Made by a program: the position numbers and the translations under genes. This document shows positions 33,417-41,551 of a stretch of DNA of 64,000 bases, one piece after another. Under the pieces are notes generated by a model that saw only the letters and a list, made by a program, of their open reading frames with translations, was not told the origin of the DNA and made no database searches. Position 1 is the first letter of the stretch; every line of letters starts with the position of its first letter. The stretch comes from Stenotrophomonas maltophilia (GTDB lineage Bacteria; Pseudomonadota; Gammaproteobacteria; Xanthomonadales; Xanthomonadaceae): assembly GCF_006974125.1 (NCBI RefSeq), contig NZ_CP037858.1, positions 868,001 to 932,000 of the forward strand. The letters run 5' to 3'.

Positions 33417-33543
33417 ATCCACGCATGGCGTGGATCTACTGGTGGGTGCCGACCGTTGGTCGGCACGATCCATTCGCGCCACGAACCCCGGCATCATCGA
33501 TCCACACATGACGCACTCCAGTAGATCCACGCCATGCGTGGAT
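33417..33543. repeat. Cluster of three GTAG/GTGG-headed palindromes
   Basis: 33417-33439 (minus, GTAG + ATCCACGC/GCGTGGAT), about 33442-33466 (GTGG + TGCCGACC/GGTCGGCA), and 33521-33543 (plus, identical to the first). Between convergent dcp and cfa. Confidence 0.82.
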
Positions 33544-33554
33544 GATCCTCCAGA

Positions 33555-34670
33555 TCAACGCGGCGCCACATACCCACCCGACACGCCTTCCGGCGACAGC
33601 ACCAGCTGCCACAACTGCGCATGCCGGGTGCGGAAGGTCGCCATCGACCCGGCCAGGTAGAAACGCCACATGCGGCGGAAATGCTCGTCGTAACCCGCGT
33701 CCAGCCGTGGCCACGCCGCTTCCACGTTGCGCCGCCAGGCTTGCAGGGTCAGGTCGTAGTCGGTGCCGAAGTTGTGCCAATCCTCCAGCACGAAACGTCC
33801 TTCGAATGCCTTGCTGATCTGCACCGCCGACGGCAGCATCGAATTGGGGAAGATGTAGCGCGCGATCCAGGGATCGGTGCGATGCCGCGAGATGTTGGTG
33901 CCGATGGTGTGCAGCAGCAGCAACCCGCGCGGCGACAGGCAGCGCCGGGCCACCTCGAAGAAACTCGCGTAGTTCTTGTCGCCGACATGCTCGAACATGC
34001 CGATCGAGAAGATCGCATCGAACGGCTCATCCAGTTCGCGATAGTCCTGCAGGCGGATCTCGATCGGCAGGCCCGCGCACAGTTCACGCGCGAACCCGGC
34101 CTGCTCCTGCGAAATCGTCACGCCGACACCGCTGACACCGTAGCGTTCGGCGGCAAACTTCAGTGCTTCGCCCCAACCACAACCGATGTCCAGCACGCGC
34201 TGGCCCGGGCGCAGGCCCAGCTTGCGGCAGACCAGGTCCAGTTTGGCTTCCTGCGCTGCATCCAGATCACCGGCATTGCGCCAGTAGCCGCAGCTGTACA
34301 CCAGCCGCTGGCCGAGCATTGCTTGGTAGAGATCATTGCCGAGGTCATAGTGGCGGCGACCGACTTCGTAGCTGCCCTGCCCCACCTGCAGGTTGAACAG
34401 GCGCGCCTTCAGCGCATCGGCCACTTCGCGCCAGCCGTGCACCCGTTCGTCCAGGTGCGCCTGCATCAGGTGGACAAGGAATTCATCGAGGACGTTGGCA
34501 TCCCACCAACCCTCCATGTAGCTCTCGCCGAGACCCAGCGAACCGTGGCCCATGACCCGCGCGAAGAAGCGCGGGTCATGCACCTGGATGTCCTGTGGCT
34601 GGGTACCGCCGAGGCGGACCCCGGCTTCCTGCAGCAGGCCGGCGACCCGCTCCTGCAACCCTGTATCCAC
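33555..34670 (-). CDS. cfa: Cyclopropane-fatty-acyl-phospholipid synthase
   Basis: 371 residues; adds a methylene from S-adenosylmethionine to unsaturated acyl chains of membrane lipids. The SAM motif RVLDIGCGWGEALKFAAERY, FDAIFSIGMFEHVGDKNY and HTIGTNISRHRTDPWIARYI are family signatures. Start GTG 34670 is supported by AGGAGG a few bases upstream. It begins 19 nt after the upstream lipoprotein gene, so the two are likely cotranscribed. Confidence 0.93.
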   Translation of the reverse strand: MDTGLQERVAGLLQEAGVRLGGTQPQDIQVHDPRFFARVMGHGSLGLGESYMEGWWDANVLDEFLVHLMQAHLDERVHGWREVADALKARLFNLQVGQGSYEVGRRHYDLGNDLYQAMLGQRLVYSCGYWRNAGDLDAAQEAKLDLVCRKLGLRPGQRVLDIGCGWGEALKFAAERYGVSGVGVTISQEQAGFARELCAGLPIEIRLQDYRELDEPFDAIFSIGMFEHVGDKNYASFFEVARRCLSPRGLLLLHTIGTNISRHRTDPWIARYIFPNSMLPSAVQISKAFEGRFVLEDWHNFGTDYDLTLQAWRRNVEAAWPRLDAGYDEHFRRMWRFYLAGSMATFRTRHAQLWQLVLSPEGVSGGYVAPR

Positions 34671-34689
34671 GCCACCTCCTCGACTGCGG

Positions 34690-35544
34690 TCAACCGCGTG
34701 CGAACAGCTCCACGTAGTCCTTGGCCACGTGCGGCAACAACACCGCCGCCGGAACATCGGCGGTCTGGGTGCCGTCCGAGTATGGACCCACCTGGTACGG
34801 CGGGAAAACAAAGCGCAGCGCGGTGATCTGCCCCTTGTCGTCGGTCAGCGGCTGGAACTGGCTGAAATTGTCGGCCTGCGGGCCGGTACCGTCGGCGATC
34901 ATGCGCGATGCGTTGCGCAGCGATTCCTGCAGCTGGGCCGGGTCCATGTCCTCGCCACTGAGGCGGGTGGCCACGCGTTCGCGCAGCTGGTCGGCGACGA
35001 AATCACTGATCGCCTTCCAGCCCTTCGCATCGGCCACCAGCTTGTCGGCACTGAGCATCTGCTGCTGCACCGGCAGCCATACGAAGCGCGCGACCAGCGG
35101 TTCACCGTGGGCGCCACCGGTGTAACGGCTGCCATCGGCACTGACTACCACCAGCTGCGGTGTTTCCAGCAGTTTCTCGAAACTCAGCGACAGCTCGTAA
35201 GGCATGGTCGGCTTGTCGTTGCCAAGCCCGTCCAGCGCCTGCTGCAGGTCGCTGCGCGCGCTGGTGGCATAGTCCTGCAGCGCGCGCGCCAGGCCCGGGT
35301 AACGGTCGATGCCGGCCGGGTAGCTGATGCCCACCACTTCGCGCTCGTTGTTCTCGATCACATCGCGCAGGTCCAGCGGCGCTTCCGTGGCCGGCGTTTC
35401 GCCTGCGGCGGTGGCCTCGGCGGCGGGGGCCGCGTCGGTCGCCGGTGCCGGCTCGCTTTCACGCTGGCAACCGGCCAGCAACAGCACGCCCACCACGCCG
35501 GCCAGCACGCTGCCGTGCAATGGCCGGTTGTTTCCAATCTTCAT
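34690..35544 (-). CDS. DUF3298-type lipoprotein
   Basis: 284 residues. Lipobox LLLAGC after a hydrophobic signal, then an Ala/Pro/Glu-rich linker, then a globular part with SLSFEKLLETPQLVVVSADG, RYTGGAHGEPLVARF and FVFPPYQVGPYSDG, which fits the DUF3298/RsiV-like family. Likely tethered to the outer or inner membrane facing the periplasm. Upstream of cfa in one unit. Function unknown. Confidence 0.85.
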   Translation of the reverse strand: MKIGNNRPLHGSVLAGVVGVLLLAGCQRESEPAPATDAAPAAEATAAGETPATEAPLDLRDVIENNEREVVGISYPAGIDRYPGLARALQDYATSARSDLQQALDGLGNDKPTMPYELSLSFEKLLETPQLVVVSADGSRYTGGAHGEPLVARFVWLPVQQQMLSADKLVADAKGWKAISDFVADQLRERVATRLSGEDMDPAQLQESLRNASRMIADGTGPQADNFSQFQPLTDDKGQITALRFVFPPYQVGPYSDGTQTADVPAAVLLPHVAKDYVELFARG

Positions 35545-35608
35545 CGGGATCCCCTGTTCATGTTTGTACATCATCGCCTGCCATGGCTGAAGCGTGGCCC
35601 GCTGGCAT

Positions 35609-35911
35609 TCAGCCAACGAGCAGGTCGTGGTACTCCTCATGCCGCTGCAGGAAGGCCTCTGCGTAGGAACACGCCGGCACCACCTTGTACTTCTGCTCAC
35701 GGGCAAAACGCAGCGCCACACGGGTCAGCTCACCGGCGATGCCACGGCCGGCGATCGGCTCGGGGACCTCGGTATGCGTGATGACCATGCGCCTGCGCTT
35801 GATCTGGTAATCCAGCACCGCCAGCTGTCCGCGCACACGGGCGGTGAAGCGATGGTTGGCCAGGTCGTGTTCGACCTCGTAGGCCAGACCGGGGGGCGTG
35901 ACCGAAGCCAT
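35609..35911 (-). CDS. Small GNAT-like N-acetyltransferase (YjdJ/Gcn5-related)
   Basis: 100 residues; the compact acetyltransferase fold seen in YjdJ proteins: NHRFTARVRGQLAVLDYQIK, VITHTEVPEPIAGRGIAGEL (acetyl-CoA loop GRGIAG) and VVPACSYAEAFLQRHEEY with Cys. Start ATG 35911 follows GGAGAC. Stands alone; acceptor unknown. Confidence 0.9.
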   Translation of the reverse strand: MASVTPPGLAYEVEHDLANHRFTARVRGQLAVLDYQIKRRRMVITHTEVPEPIAGRGIAGELTRVALRFAREQKYKVVPACSYAEAFLQRHEEYHDLLVG

Positions 35912-36120
35912 GGAACTGTCTCCTGCGGCGACTGCGTGGATGGTGCGCAGCCGGGCGACATGATCGCGTGAAGCCTGAACAGGGGCAAGTCCGATCCATT
36001 CACGTCAGATTGCGACCCTCAAGCTGGAGCGCTGGCGGCCGCTATCGCCTGTGGAGGGGTACAGCCAGGCTGGCACGACCCTTGCAACCGTTGATCATGC
36101 GCACCACCGCGGAGGCTCCG

Positions 36121-36282
36121 ATGCACCCCAGCGATTCCCATTCAGATACCGACCGCGCCCTGCTGGAGGGCCTGCTGCAACTGGCGGTGGAAGGGCAGAC
36201 CCAGGACCAGGATTTCCAGCGCATCGGCGAAGAAGTGTTCGCCCGCCTGCTGGATACCTACGGCCAGCAGCCCACGCTCTGA
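36121..36282 (+). CDS. Small hypothetical protein
   Basis: 53 residues, acidic and helical: HPSDSHSDTDRALLEGLLQL, then QDFQRIGEEVFARLLDTYGQ. GGAGG lies 5 nt upstream of the ATG, and a palindromic hairpin follows the stop, so it looks like a real short gene. No family recognised. Confidence 0.65.
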   Translation: MHPSDSHSDTDRALLEGLLQLAVEGQTQDQDFQRIGEEVFARLLDTYGQQPTL

Positions 36283-36289
36283 AACAGCC

Positions 36290-36315
36290 GGGGCGGATCG
36301 GTACCGATCCGCCCC
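36290..36315. terminator. Palindromic hairpin between convergent genes
   Basis: GGGGCGGATCG-gtac-CGATCCGCCCC, a perfect 26-bp palindrome between the small gene and the rhomboid gene. It has no T tract. Confidence 0.55.
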
Positions 36316-36325
36316 GTCGCATGCT

Positions 36326-36952
36326 TCAACCGCCGCCGAGGCGGAAGGTCGGGTTGGAAAGCTCGCGCAGGAAGTGGTTGAAGATGCTCGGCTGCATGGC
36401 CAGCATGAAGATCACGCCGAACGCTGCACCGGCCAGGTGCGCGCTGTGGTTGATGCGATCACCACCGCGCTTGTCCATCCAGATGCTGTAGCCCACGTAG
36501 AACGCGGCATAGACAATCGCAGGCGCCGGGATGAAGAACACCAGGATGATCGACCACGGCTTGATCAGGATGAAGGCGAACAGCACCGCCGACACCGCCC
36601 CGGACGCACCCAGGCTGAGGTAGTTCGGGTTCTTCTGGTTCTTCAGGTAGCTGGGCAGGATCGAGACCAGCAGCGCACCGATGTAGAACGCCGGGTAGGT
36701 CAGGTAGCTGCCGGTCAGCTGCACCATAACGCTCTCGATGAATCCCCCGAAGAAGAACAGGGTGATCATGTTGAAGATCAGGTGCGACCAGTCGGCGTGG
36801 ATGAAGCCATAGGTCACCAGCCGGTCGTACTGGCGGTGACGGTCGATGGCCGGCGGCCACAGGATCAGGCGATCGGCCAGCTTGCGGTTGTTGAACGCCA
36901 TCCACGACAGGATGGCGGTGATGGCGATCAACAGCAGATTGACGGGGGTCAT
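36326..36952 (-). CDS. Rhomboid-family intramembrane serine protease
   Basis: 208 residues with about six transmembrane helices. The catalytic Ser lies in LGASGAVSAVLFAF (GxSG-like) and the His in NHSAHLAGAAFGV; HADWSHLIFNMITLFFFG is the conserved N-terminal His-Asn segment. It cleaves other membrane proteins in the inner membrane. Its start lies 7 nt after the peptide-transporter stop, so the two share an operon. Substrate unknown. Confidence 0.9.
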   Translation of the reverse strand: MTPVNLLLIAITAILSWMAFNNRKLADRLILWPPAIDRHRQYDRLVTYGFIHADWSHLIFNMITLFFFGGFIESVMVQLTGSYLTYPAFYIGALLVSILPSYLKNQKNPNYLSLGASGAVSAVLFAFILIKPWSIILVFFIPAPAIVYAAFYVGYSIWMDKRGGDRINHSAHLAGAAFGVIFMLAMQPSIFNHFLRELSNPTFRLGGG

Positions 36953-36959
36953 GTCAGGC

Positions 36960-38525
36960 TCAGGCGCTACGGTAGTTGTCGACCATACGATAGCGTTTCG
37001 CATACCAACCGAAGGCCAACGCCGCGACGAAGGCGAAACCGGCGAAGAAGAACATCAGGAATGCCGCCTCGCTCAGGCCCGTACTGGCGATCTTGTGGGT
37101 CACGGCATCGTTGCGCACGGCGGCGTTGGACAGCAGCACCCACAGGTTGCCGATGGTGGTGGTCAGGTTCCAGAAACTCATCACCACGCCCTTCATCGCC
37201 TGCGGCGCCTGGCTGTAGGCGAACTCCAGGCCGGTGGCCGAGACCAGTACCTCACCGAAGGTCAGCAGTGCGTACGGCAGCATCTGCCAGAAGATCGACA
37301 TGGCGTTGCCACCGTCCATCACCACCTGGATGCCGCCGACCACGATCCAGGCCAGGCCGCTGAACGCGATGCCGGCGGTCATGCGGCGCAGCGCGGTCGG
37401 CTCGAAGCCGAAGCGGCGCAGGGCCGGGTACAGCACCAGGTTGTTGAACGGAATCAGGATCATCACCAGCAGCGGGTTCAATGCCTGCATCTGCGAGGCG
37501 GTGAACCAGCTCGGCATCTGCATCTGCTGGCCCTGCAGGACCCAGGTCGAGGCCTTCTGGTCGAACAGCGAGAAGAACGGCGTGGTCAACGCGAAGATCA
37601 CCAGCACGCGCAGCACCGAACGCACCCCCTCAACGGCTTCGGCCGGATGCTGGCCACGCGCGCGATCGAGCTGCAGCCAGGTGCCACCGCCGATGCCCGC
37701 CAGGATCGACACCAGCGCCAGGCACAGACAGATGACGATGCCCAGCGAGCCGACCAGGCCGAACGAGGCCACTGCCAGCACCAGGCCGAGCGCGGCGATC
37801 ACCAGGCCCGGACGGCCCTGGCCAGCCACGCGCGCGGTCAGCGCGGTACGCACCACGTTGGCGAACGAATGCGGATCCTTCGGCGGCAGCGGCACCAGCA
37901 CGTAGCGCTTGCGGCCCAGCCAGAACACGAAGGTGGCCACGAACATCAGGATGCCCGGAATACCGAACGCCCACTGGGGCCCCCAGTTCTTCAGCGCCAG
38001 CGGGATCAGCAGCGAGGCGAACAGCGAGCCGAAGTTGATGATCCAGTAAAAGGCGTCGAAAACGATCTTGGCCAGGTGCTTGTTGCTCTGGTCGAACTGG
38101 TCGCCCATGAACGAGGCCACCAGCGGCTTGATGCCACCGGCACCGAGCGCGATCAGGCCCAGGCCGAGGAAGAAGCCCTCGCGGCTGTTCTCGAACAACG
38201 CCAGGCACAGGTGGCCGGCGCAGTAGACCAGGCTGAACCAGAGGATGGTGTGGTACTTGCCAAAGAACCTGTCGGCCAGCCAGCCACCGAGCAGCGGGAA
38301 GAAGTACACGCCGATCATGAAGCTGTGCATGATGTCCTTGGCTTCACCGGCACGGCCCTCTGCAGTGATTTCCTGCAGCAGCAGCGAGGTGATCAGGAAC
38401 TGCACCAGGATGTTGCGCATCCCGTAGAAACTGAACCGCTCGCAGGCCTCATTGCCGATGATGTACGGGATCTGGCGCGGCATCTTTCCCTGGCCGGCGA
38501 TGGGGGCAACTGCGTCGTGGCTCAT
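36960..38525 (-). CDS. Proton-dependent oligopeptide transporter (POT family)
   Basis: 521 residues, about 14 transmembrane helices in the inner membrane. The family signature NEACERFSFYGMRNILVQFL (ExxERFxYY type) and FYWIINFGSLFAS are clear. It imports di- and tripeptides with protons. Start ATG 38525 is close to ACAGG. Rhomboid gene follows in the same unit; a possible periplasmic peptidase partner (dcp) lies 5 kb away. Confidence 0.93.
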   Translation of the reverse strand: MSHDAVAPIAGQGKMPRQIPYIIGNEACERFSFYGMRNILVQFLITSLLLQEITAEGRAGEAKDIMHSFMIGVYFFPLLGGWLADRFFGKYHTILWFSLVYCAGHLCLALFENSREGFFLGLGLIALGAGGIKPLVASFMGDQFDQSNKHLAKIVFDAFYWIINFGSLFASLLIPLALKNWGPQWAFGIPGILMFVATFVFWLGRKRYVLVPLPPKDPHSFANVVRTALTARVAGQGRPGLVIAALGLVLAVASFGLVGSLGIVICLCLALVSILAGIGGGTWLQLDRARGQHPAEAVEGVRSVLRVLVIFALTTPFFSLFDQKASTWVLQGQQMQMPSWFTASQMQALNPLLVMILIPFNNLVLYPALRRFGFEPTALRRMTAGIAFSGLAWIVVGGIQVVMDGGNAMSIFWQMLPYALLTFGEVLVSATGLEFAYSQAPQAMKGVVMSFWNLTTTIGNLWVLLSNAAVRNDAVTHKIASTGLSEAAFLMFFFAGFAFVAALAFGWYAKRYRMVDNYRSA

Positions 38526-38687
38526 CCTGTAAGGCAATCCTGCAAAGCGAAAGGCGCAAGGTTACCGGAAGCAGGGCTTGCGAAGCACGCTGCAGGGCTG
38601 CATGACAACGGTGCCAATCCATGGCAGGCAGTGTTGGCCGTGCCGGAAGTCACGGCACCTGCACGACAAAAGCGTAAACTTATCGTT

Positions 38688-39536
38688 ATGCGCCCCCTCG
38701 CCTACGCCCGTCTCCTGCTCGGAAGCCTCGTGCTGGTGCTGGCGTCGCATGCGCAGGCCCGGCCGCAGGCACCCGCCAGTGCGACCGGTGACACCGAACC
38801 TCGCCTGCTGACCGTGGCCTCCCTGGAACTGCCCAGTCGCGATGAGGGGCAGTGGAAGCAGCGCCGCGAACAGGTGGCGCAGCTGCTCACCGAGCTGCAG
38901 CCGGACGTGATCTCAGTGCAGCAGGTGCTGCAGCAGCAGGGCCGCAATCCGGCCTGCTGGTTGGCCAGCCGGCTGCGCTACAGCTGCGACTTCGTTACCG
39001 CCGACCCGCCCAGCCAGCCGTTGCGGCATGGCAACGCGATGCTGACCCGGCTGCCGGTCAGCGAGGACGGCGTGACCCTGCTGCACCCACCCGGCACCTT
39101 CAGCGCCGCCGGCATGATGCGGCTGAAGCTGGGCGAGGCACTGGTCAACATCTATGTGGCACGGCTGCGCCCGGACCCGGACGAGGCCACCGCCCGCCAG
39201 CATCAGACCAGCGACCTGATGACCTGGATCGGCGCCACCGCCGAGGGCATGCCCAGCCTGATCGCCGGCGATTTCTCCGCCAACACCGTGGAACTGGTAC
39301 GCAGCACCCCTGGCTTCCAGCCGGCCCGGCGCAATCCTGGCGGTCGCCCGGAGCCGCCTGCGGCCAGCGGCGGTGGCGCCAGTGGTCACGGCCTGGACGT
39401 GCTGTTCCAGGTCAAGCACTTCGGCGGTATCCGCCAGCAGCCGATCCTGCTGCCGGCCGACGGCGACCTGCCCGGCCTGCGCCTGGGCGTGATGGCCACC
39501 CTGCGCCTGCAGGGCGATACGGCCACCGCCGAATAG
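38688..39536 (+). CDS. Degenerate endonuclease/exonuclease/phosphatase-fold protein
   Basis: 282 residues, exported (hydrophobic LLLGSLVLVLASHAQARP). The overall EEP pattern is kept (LLTELQPDVISVQQVL, HGNAMLTRLPVSEDG, LIAGDFSANT, GLDVLFQVKH), but key catalytic positions are changed: the usual LQEV Glu is Gln (VQQV), the initial Asn is Ser (VASLEL), the GDFN Asn is Ser, and no terminal SDH is present. By comparison the EEP protein at 51096 has them all. I infer an inactive or altered-function member. Confidence 0.82.
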   Translation: MRPLAYARLLLGSLVLVLASHAQARPQAPASATGDTEPRLLTVASLELPSRDEGQWKQRREQVAQLLTELQPDVISVQQVLQQQGRNPACWLASRLRYSCDFVTADPPSQPLRHGNAMLTRLPVSEDGVTLLHPPGTFSAAGMMRLKLGEALVNIYVARLRPDPDEATARQHQTSDLMTWIGATAEGMPSLIAGDFSANTVELVRSTPGFQPARRNPGGRPEPPAASGGGASGHGLDVLFQVKHFGGIRQQPILLPADGDLPGLRLGVMATLRLQGDTATAE

Positions 39537-39553
39537 CCCCTCCTTCGGCCCCG

Positions 39554-39628
39554 GTGGGTGCCGACCTTGGTCGGCACATTCCCACCGCGCTCGCACCATC
39601 TCCCGTGCCGACCAAGGTCGGCACCCAC
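39554..39628. repeat. Inverted pair of GTGG-headed palindromes
   Basis: 39554-39577 (GTGG + GTGCCGACC..GGTCGGCAC) and the mirror unit 39605-39628, between convergent genes. Confidence 0.82.
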
Positions 39629-39660
39629 CAGGTCCTGCCCCACGTCCAGAAGCTGGCAAA

Positions 39661-39691
39661 CAAAAAGGCCGGGGTCTCCCCCGGCCTTTTC
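39661..39691. terminator. Terminator of sodA (and possibly of the EEP gene)
   Basis: AAAAAGGCCGGGG-tct-CCCCCGGCCTTTTC; on the minus strand it ends in TTTTTG, 21 nt after the sodA stop. Confidence 0.8.
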
Positions 39692-39711
39692 TGTTCATTC
39701 CGTTACCGCGA

Positions 39712-40323
39712 TCAGGCGATCGCTTCCTGGTAACGGCGCTCGACTTCGTTCCAGTCGATGACGTTGAAGAACGCGCCGATGTATTCCGGACGACGGTTCT
39801 GGTACTTCAGGTAGTACGCGTGTTCCCACACGTCCAGGCCGAGGATGGGGGTGTTGCCTTCCATCAGCGGGCTGTCCTGGTTGCCGGTGCTCTCGACCAC
39901 GACCTTCTTGTCCGGGGTCACGCTCAGCCACGCCCAGCCGCTGCCGAAACGGGTCAGCGCAGCCTTGGTGAAGGCATCCTTGAACTTGTCGAAGCCGCCC
40001 AGGTCCTTGTCGATGGCCTTGGCCACGTCGCCCACCGGGTTGCCGCCCGCATTCGGAGCCATCACGGTCCAGAACAGCGAGTGGTTGGCATGGCCGCCAC
40101 CGTTGTTGCGCACCGGGCCCTGCAGGTTCTCCGGCAGCGACTTGAGCTTCTTCACCAGTTCTTCGACCGGCAGGTCAGCGTACTCGGTGCCTTCCAGCGC
40201 CGCGTTGACGTTGTTGATGTAGGTCTGGTGATGCTTGGTGTGATGGATTTCCATCGTCGCCGCATCGATATGCGGTTCCAGCGCGTCGTAGGCGTAGGAC
40301 AGCTTGGGCAGGGTATAGGCCAT
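39712..40323 (-). CDS. sodA: Superoxide dismutase, manganese type
   Basis: 203 residues; dismutes superoxide in the cytoplasm. His27 in [28 protein letters not shown], and [19 protein letters not shown] provide the metal ligands. [10 protein letters not shown] with Gln is the Mn-type signature and distinguishes it from Fe enzymes. Start ATG 40323 follows AGGAGATG. A short hairpin CCCGAC-ggt-GTCGGG lies in the leader. Confidence 0.95.
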   Translation of the reverse strand: MAYTLPKLSYAYDALEPHIDAATMEIHHTKHHQTYINNVNAALEGTEYADLPVEELVKKLKSLPENLQGPVRNNGGGHANHSLFWTVMAPNAGGNPVGDVAKAIDKDLGGFDKFKDAFTKAALTRFGSGWAWLSVTPDKKVVVESTGNQDSPLMEGNTPILGLDVWEHAYYLKYQNRRPEYIGAFFNVIDWNEVERRYQEAIA

Positions 40324-40544
40324 GATGCATCTCCTGATTGCGAGGGCACCCGACGGTGTCGGGCGTTGCGCGGTGAATGATGGGGACAGACCACTAGATT
40401 ACCAAGGGGGATGTAAAGGAAATTGCGTCCTGCCAGTGAGCACGACAGCAATTGTTACGCACCGGTGACGCACCACGCTCCTCATGCACCGTGCAGCGCA
40501 GGAGCGCTACAGTGCCTGCCACCACCTCTGCCCGCCCCCTGCCC

Positions 40545-40997
40545 ATGCGCAACCCCCGGCTGCTGCTCACCGCCATCGCCCTGCTGCTGCTCGGCCTGGT
40601 CGTCAACCATTTCATGCAGCGTCCACCGGCGCCGCAGTTCGCACCGGACCTGCAGGGCACACCCGCCGCGCGTGCGTCGGCCGCACCCGGTGCAGGCAAT
40701 GACCACGGCCTGCCCGCCTTCCTGCCCGCCGAAGCCCGGCAGACGATCGCCCTGATCCAGCGCGGCGGGCCGTTCCCGCACCGCCAGGACGGCAGCACCT
40801 TCGGCAACCGCGAACAGCAGCTGCCGCAGCGCCCGCGTGGCTACTACCGCGAATACACCGTGGACACCCCCGGCGCACGCACCCGTGGCGCGCGCCGCAT
40901 CGTCACCGGCGGTGATCCGGCCGAGGCGTGGTACTACACCGACGACCACTACGAATCATTCCGCAGCTTCACCGTACCGGCCCAGGGAGCGCAGTGA
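40545..40997 (+). CDS. Secreted guanyl-specific ribonuclease (barnase-like)
   Basis: 150 residues. An N-terminal membrane or signal helix (LLLTAIALLLLGLVVNHF), a Pro/Ala-rich linker, then the microbial RNase domain: LPAEARQTIALIQRGGPFPH, YYREYTV (catalytic Glu), RGARRIVTGG (Arg) and DDHYESF (catalytic His). It cleaves RNA after guanine. Its TGA overlaps the ATG of the barstar gene by one base, so toxin and inhibitor are coupled. Acts outside the cytoplasm; role in nutrition or competition is unproven. Confidence 0.88.
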   Translation: MRNPRLLLTAIALLLLGLVVNHFMQRPPAPQFAPDLQGTPAARASAAPGAGNDHGLPAFLPAEARQTIALIQRGGPFPHRQDGSTFGNREQQLPQRPRGYYREYTVDTPGARTRGARRIVTGGDPAEAWYYTDDHYESFRSFTVPAQGAQ

Positions 40998-41410
40998 TGA
41001 GCCATGACGATTTCGGCCTCGGCCTGCATGACATCAACAACGCTGGCGTCTACGCCATCGACAGCGACGACATCAGCGCATTGGCCGCCGCGATGCGCGA
41101 TGCTGGGCTGAAGGTGATCCGCATCGATCTGGAAAGCGTGGCCGACAAGCGCACCCTGCTGGCGCGGCTGGCGGCGCAGCTGGATTTTCCGGCGGGCTTC
41201 GGCGGCAACTGGGATGCGCTGTCGGACAACCTGCGAGACCTGCAATGGCTGCCGGCCAACGGCTACGCGCTGTTCCTGGCCGACGTGGATGCACTGCGTG
41301 CCGCCACCCAGAAGGACTTCGACACCCTGCTGGATGTGATGGATGAAGCCAGCCGCGACTGGGTCGGCCGCGATGTGCCGTTCTGGGTGTTCCTGTCGCA
41401 GAGCGCGTGA
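40997..41410 (+). CDS. Barstar-family ribonuclease inhibitor
   Basis: 137 residues; cytoplasmic inhibitor of the preceding RNase. The barstar signature FGGNWDALSDNLRD (about 68-81) and the helix TLLDVMDEAS are clear; the N-terminal 35 residues are an addition to the classic 90-residue barstar. Start codon overlaps the RNase stop (TGATGA). Confidence 0.92.
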   Translation: MSHDDFGLGLHDINNAGVYAIDSDDISALAAAMRDAGLKVIRIDLESVADKRTLLARLAAQLDFPAGFGGNWDALSDNLRDLQWLPANGYALFLADVDALRAATQKDFDTLLDVMDEASRDWVGRDVPFWVFLSQSA

Positions 41411-41423
41411 GGTCGCTGCCCTG

Positions 41424-41513
41424 GTGGATGCCGACCCAGGTCGGCATGCGCTGGTGCCTTGGTAGATGCCGACCTTGGTCGGCGCTTTTGTGCCAACCAA
41501 GGTTGGCACCTAC
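41424..41513. repeat. Cluster of three GTAG/GTGG-headed palindromes
   Basis: 41424-41447 (GTGG + ATGCCGACC/GGTCGGCAT), 41462-41485 (GTAG + ATGCCGACC/GGTCGGCGC) and 41490-41513 (minus). Between convergent barstar and the repetitive protein gene. Confidence 0.82.
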
Positions 41514-41551
41514 CCAAGCGCGAGCCGGCCAGCGTGGGGCGCGCGCCTTGC

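Noticed and set aside
30787..33426. 879-codon minus-strand frame opposite dcp
   Set aside because: Reads as Val/Gly/Leu/Gln-rich antisense of the peptidase; no domain and no ribosome binding site.
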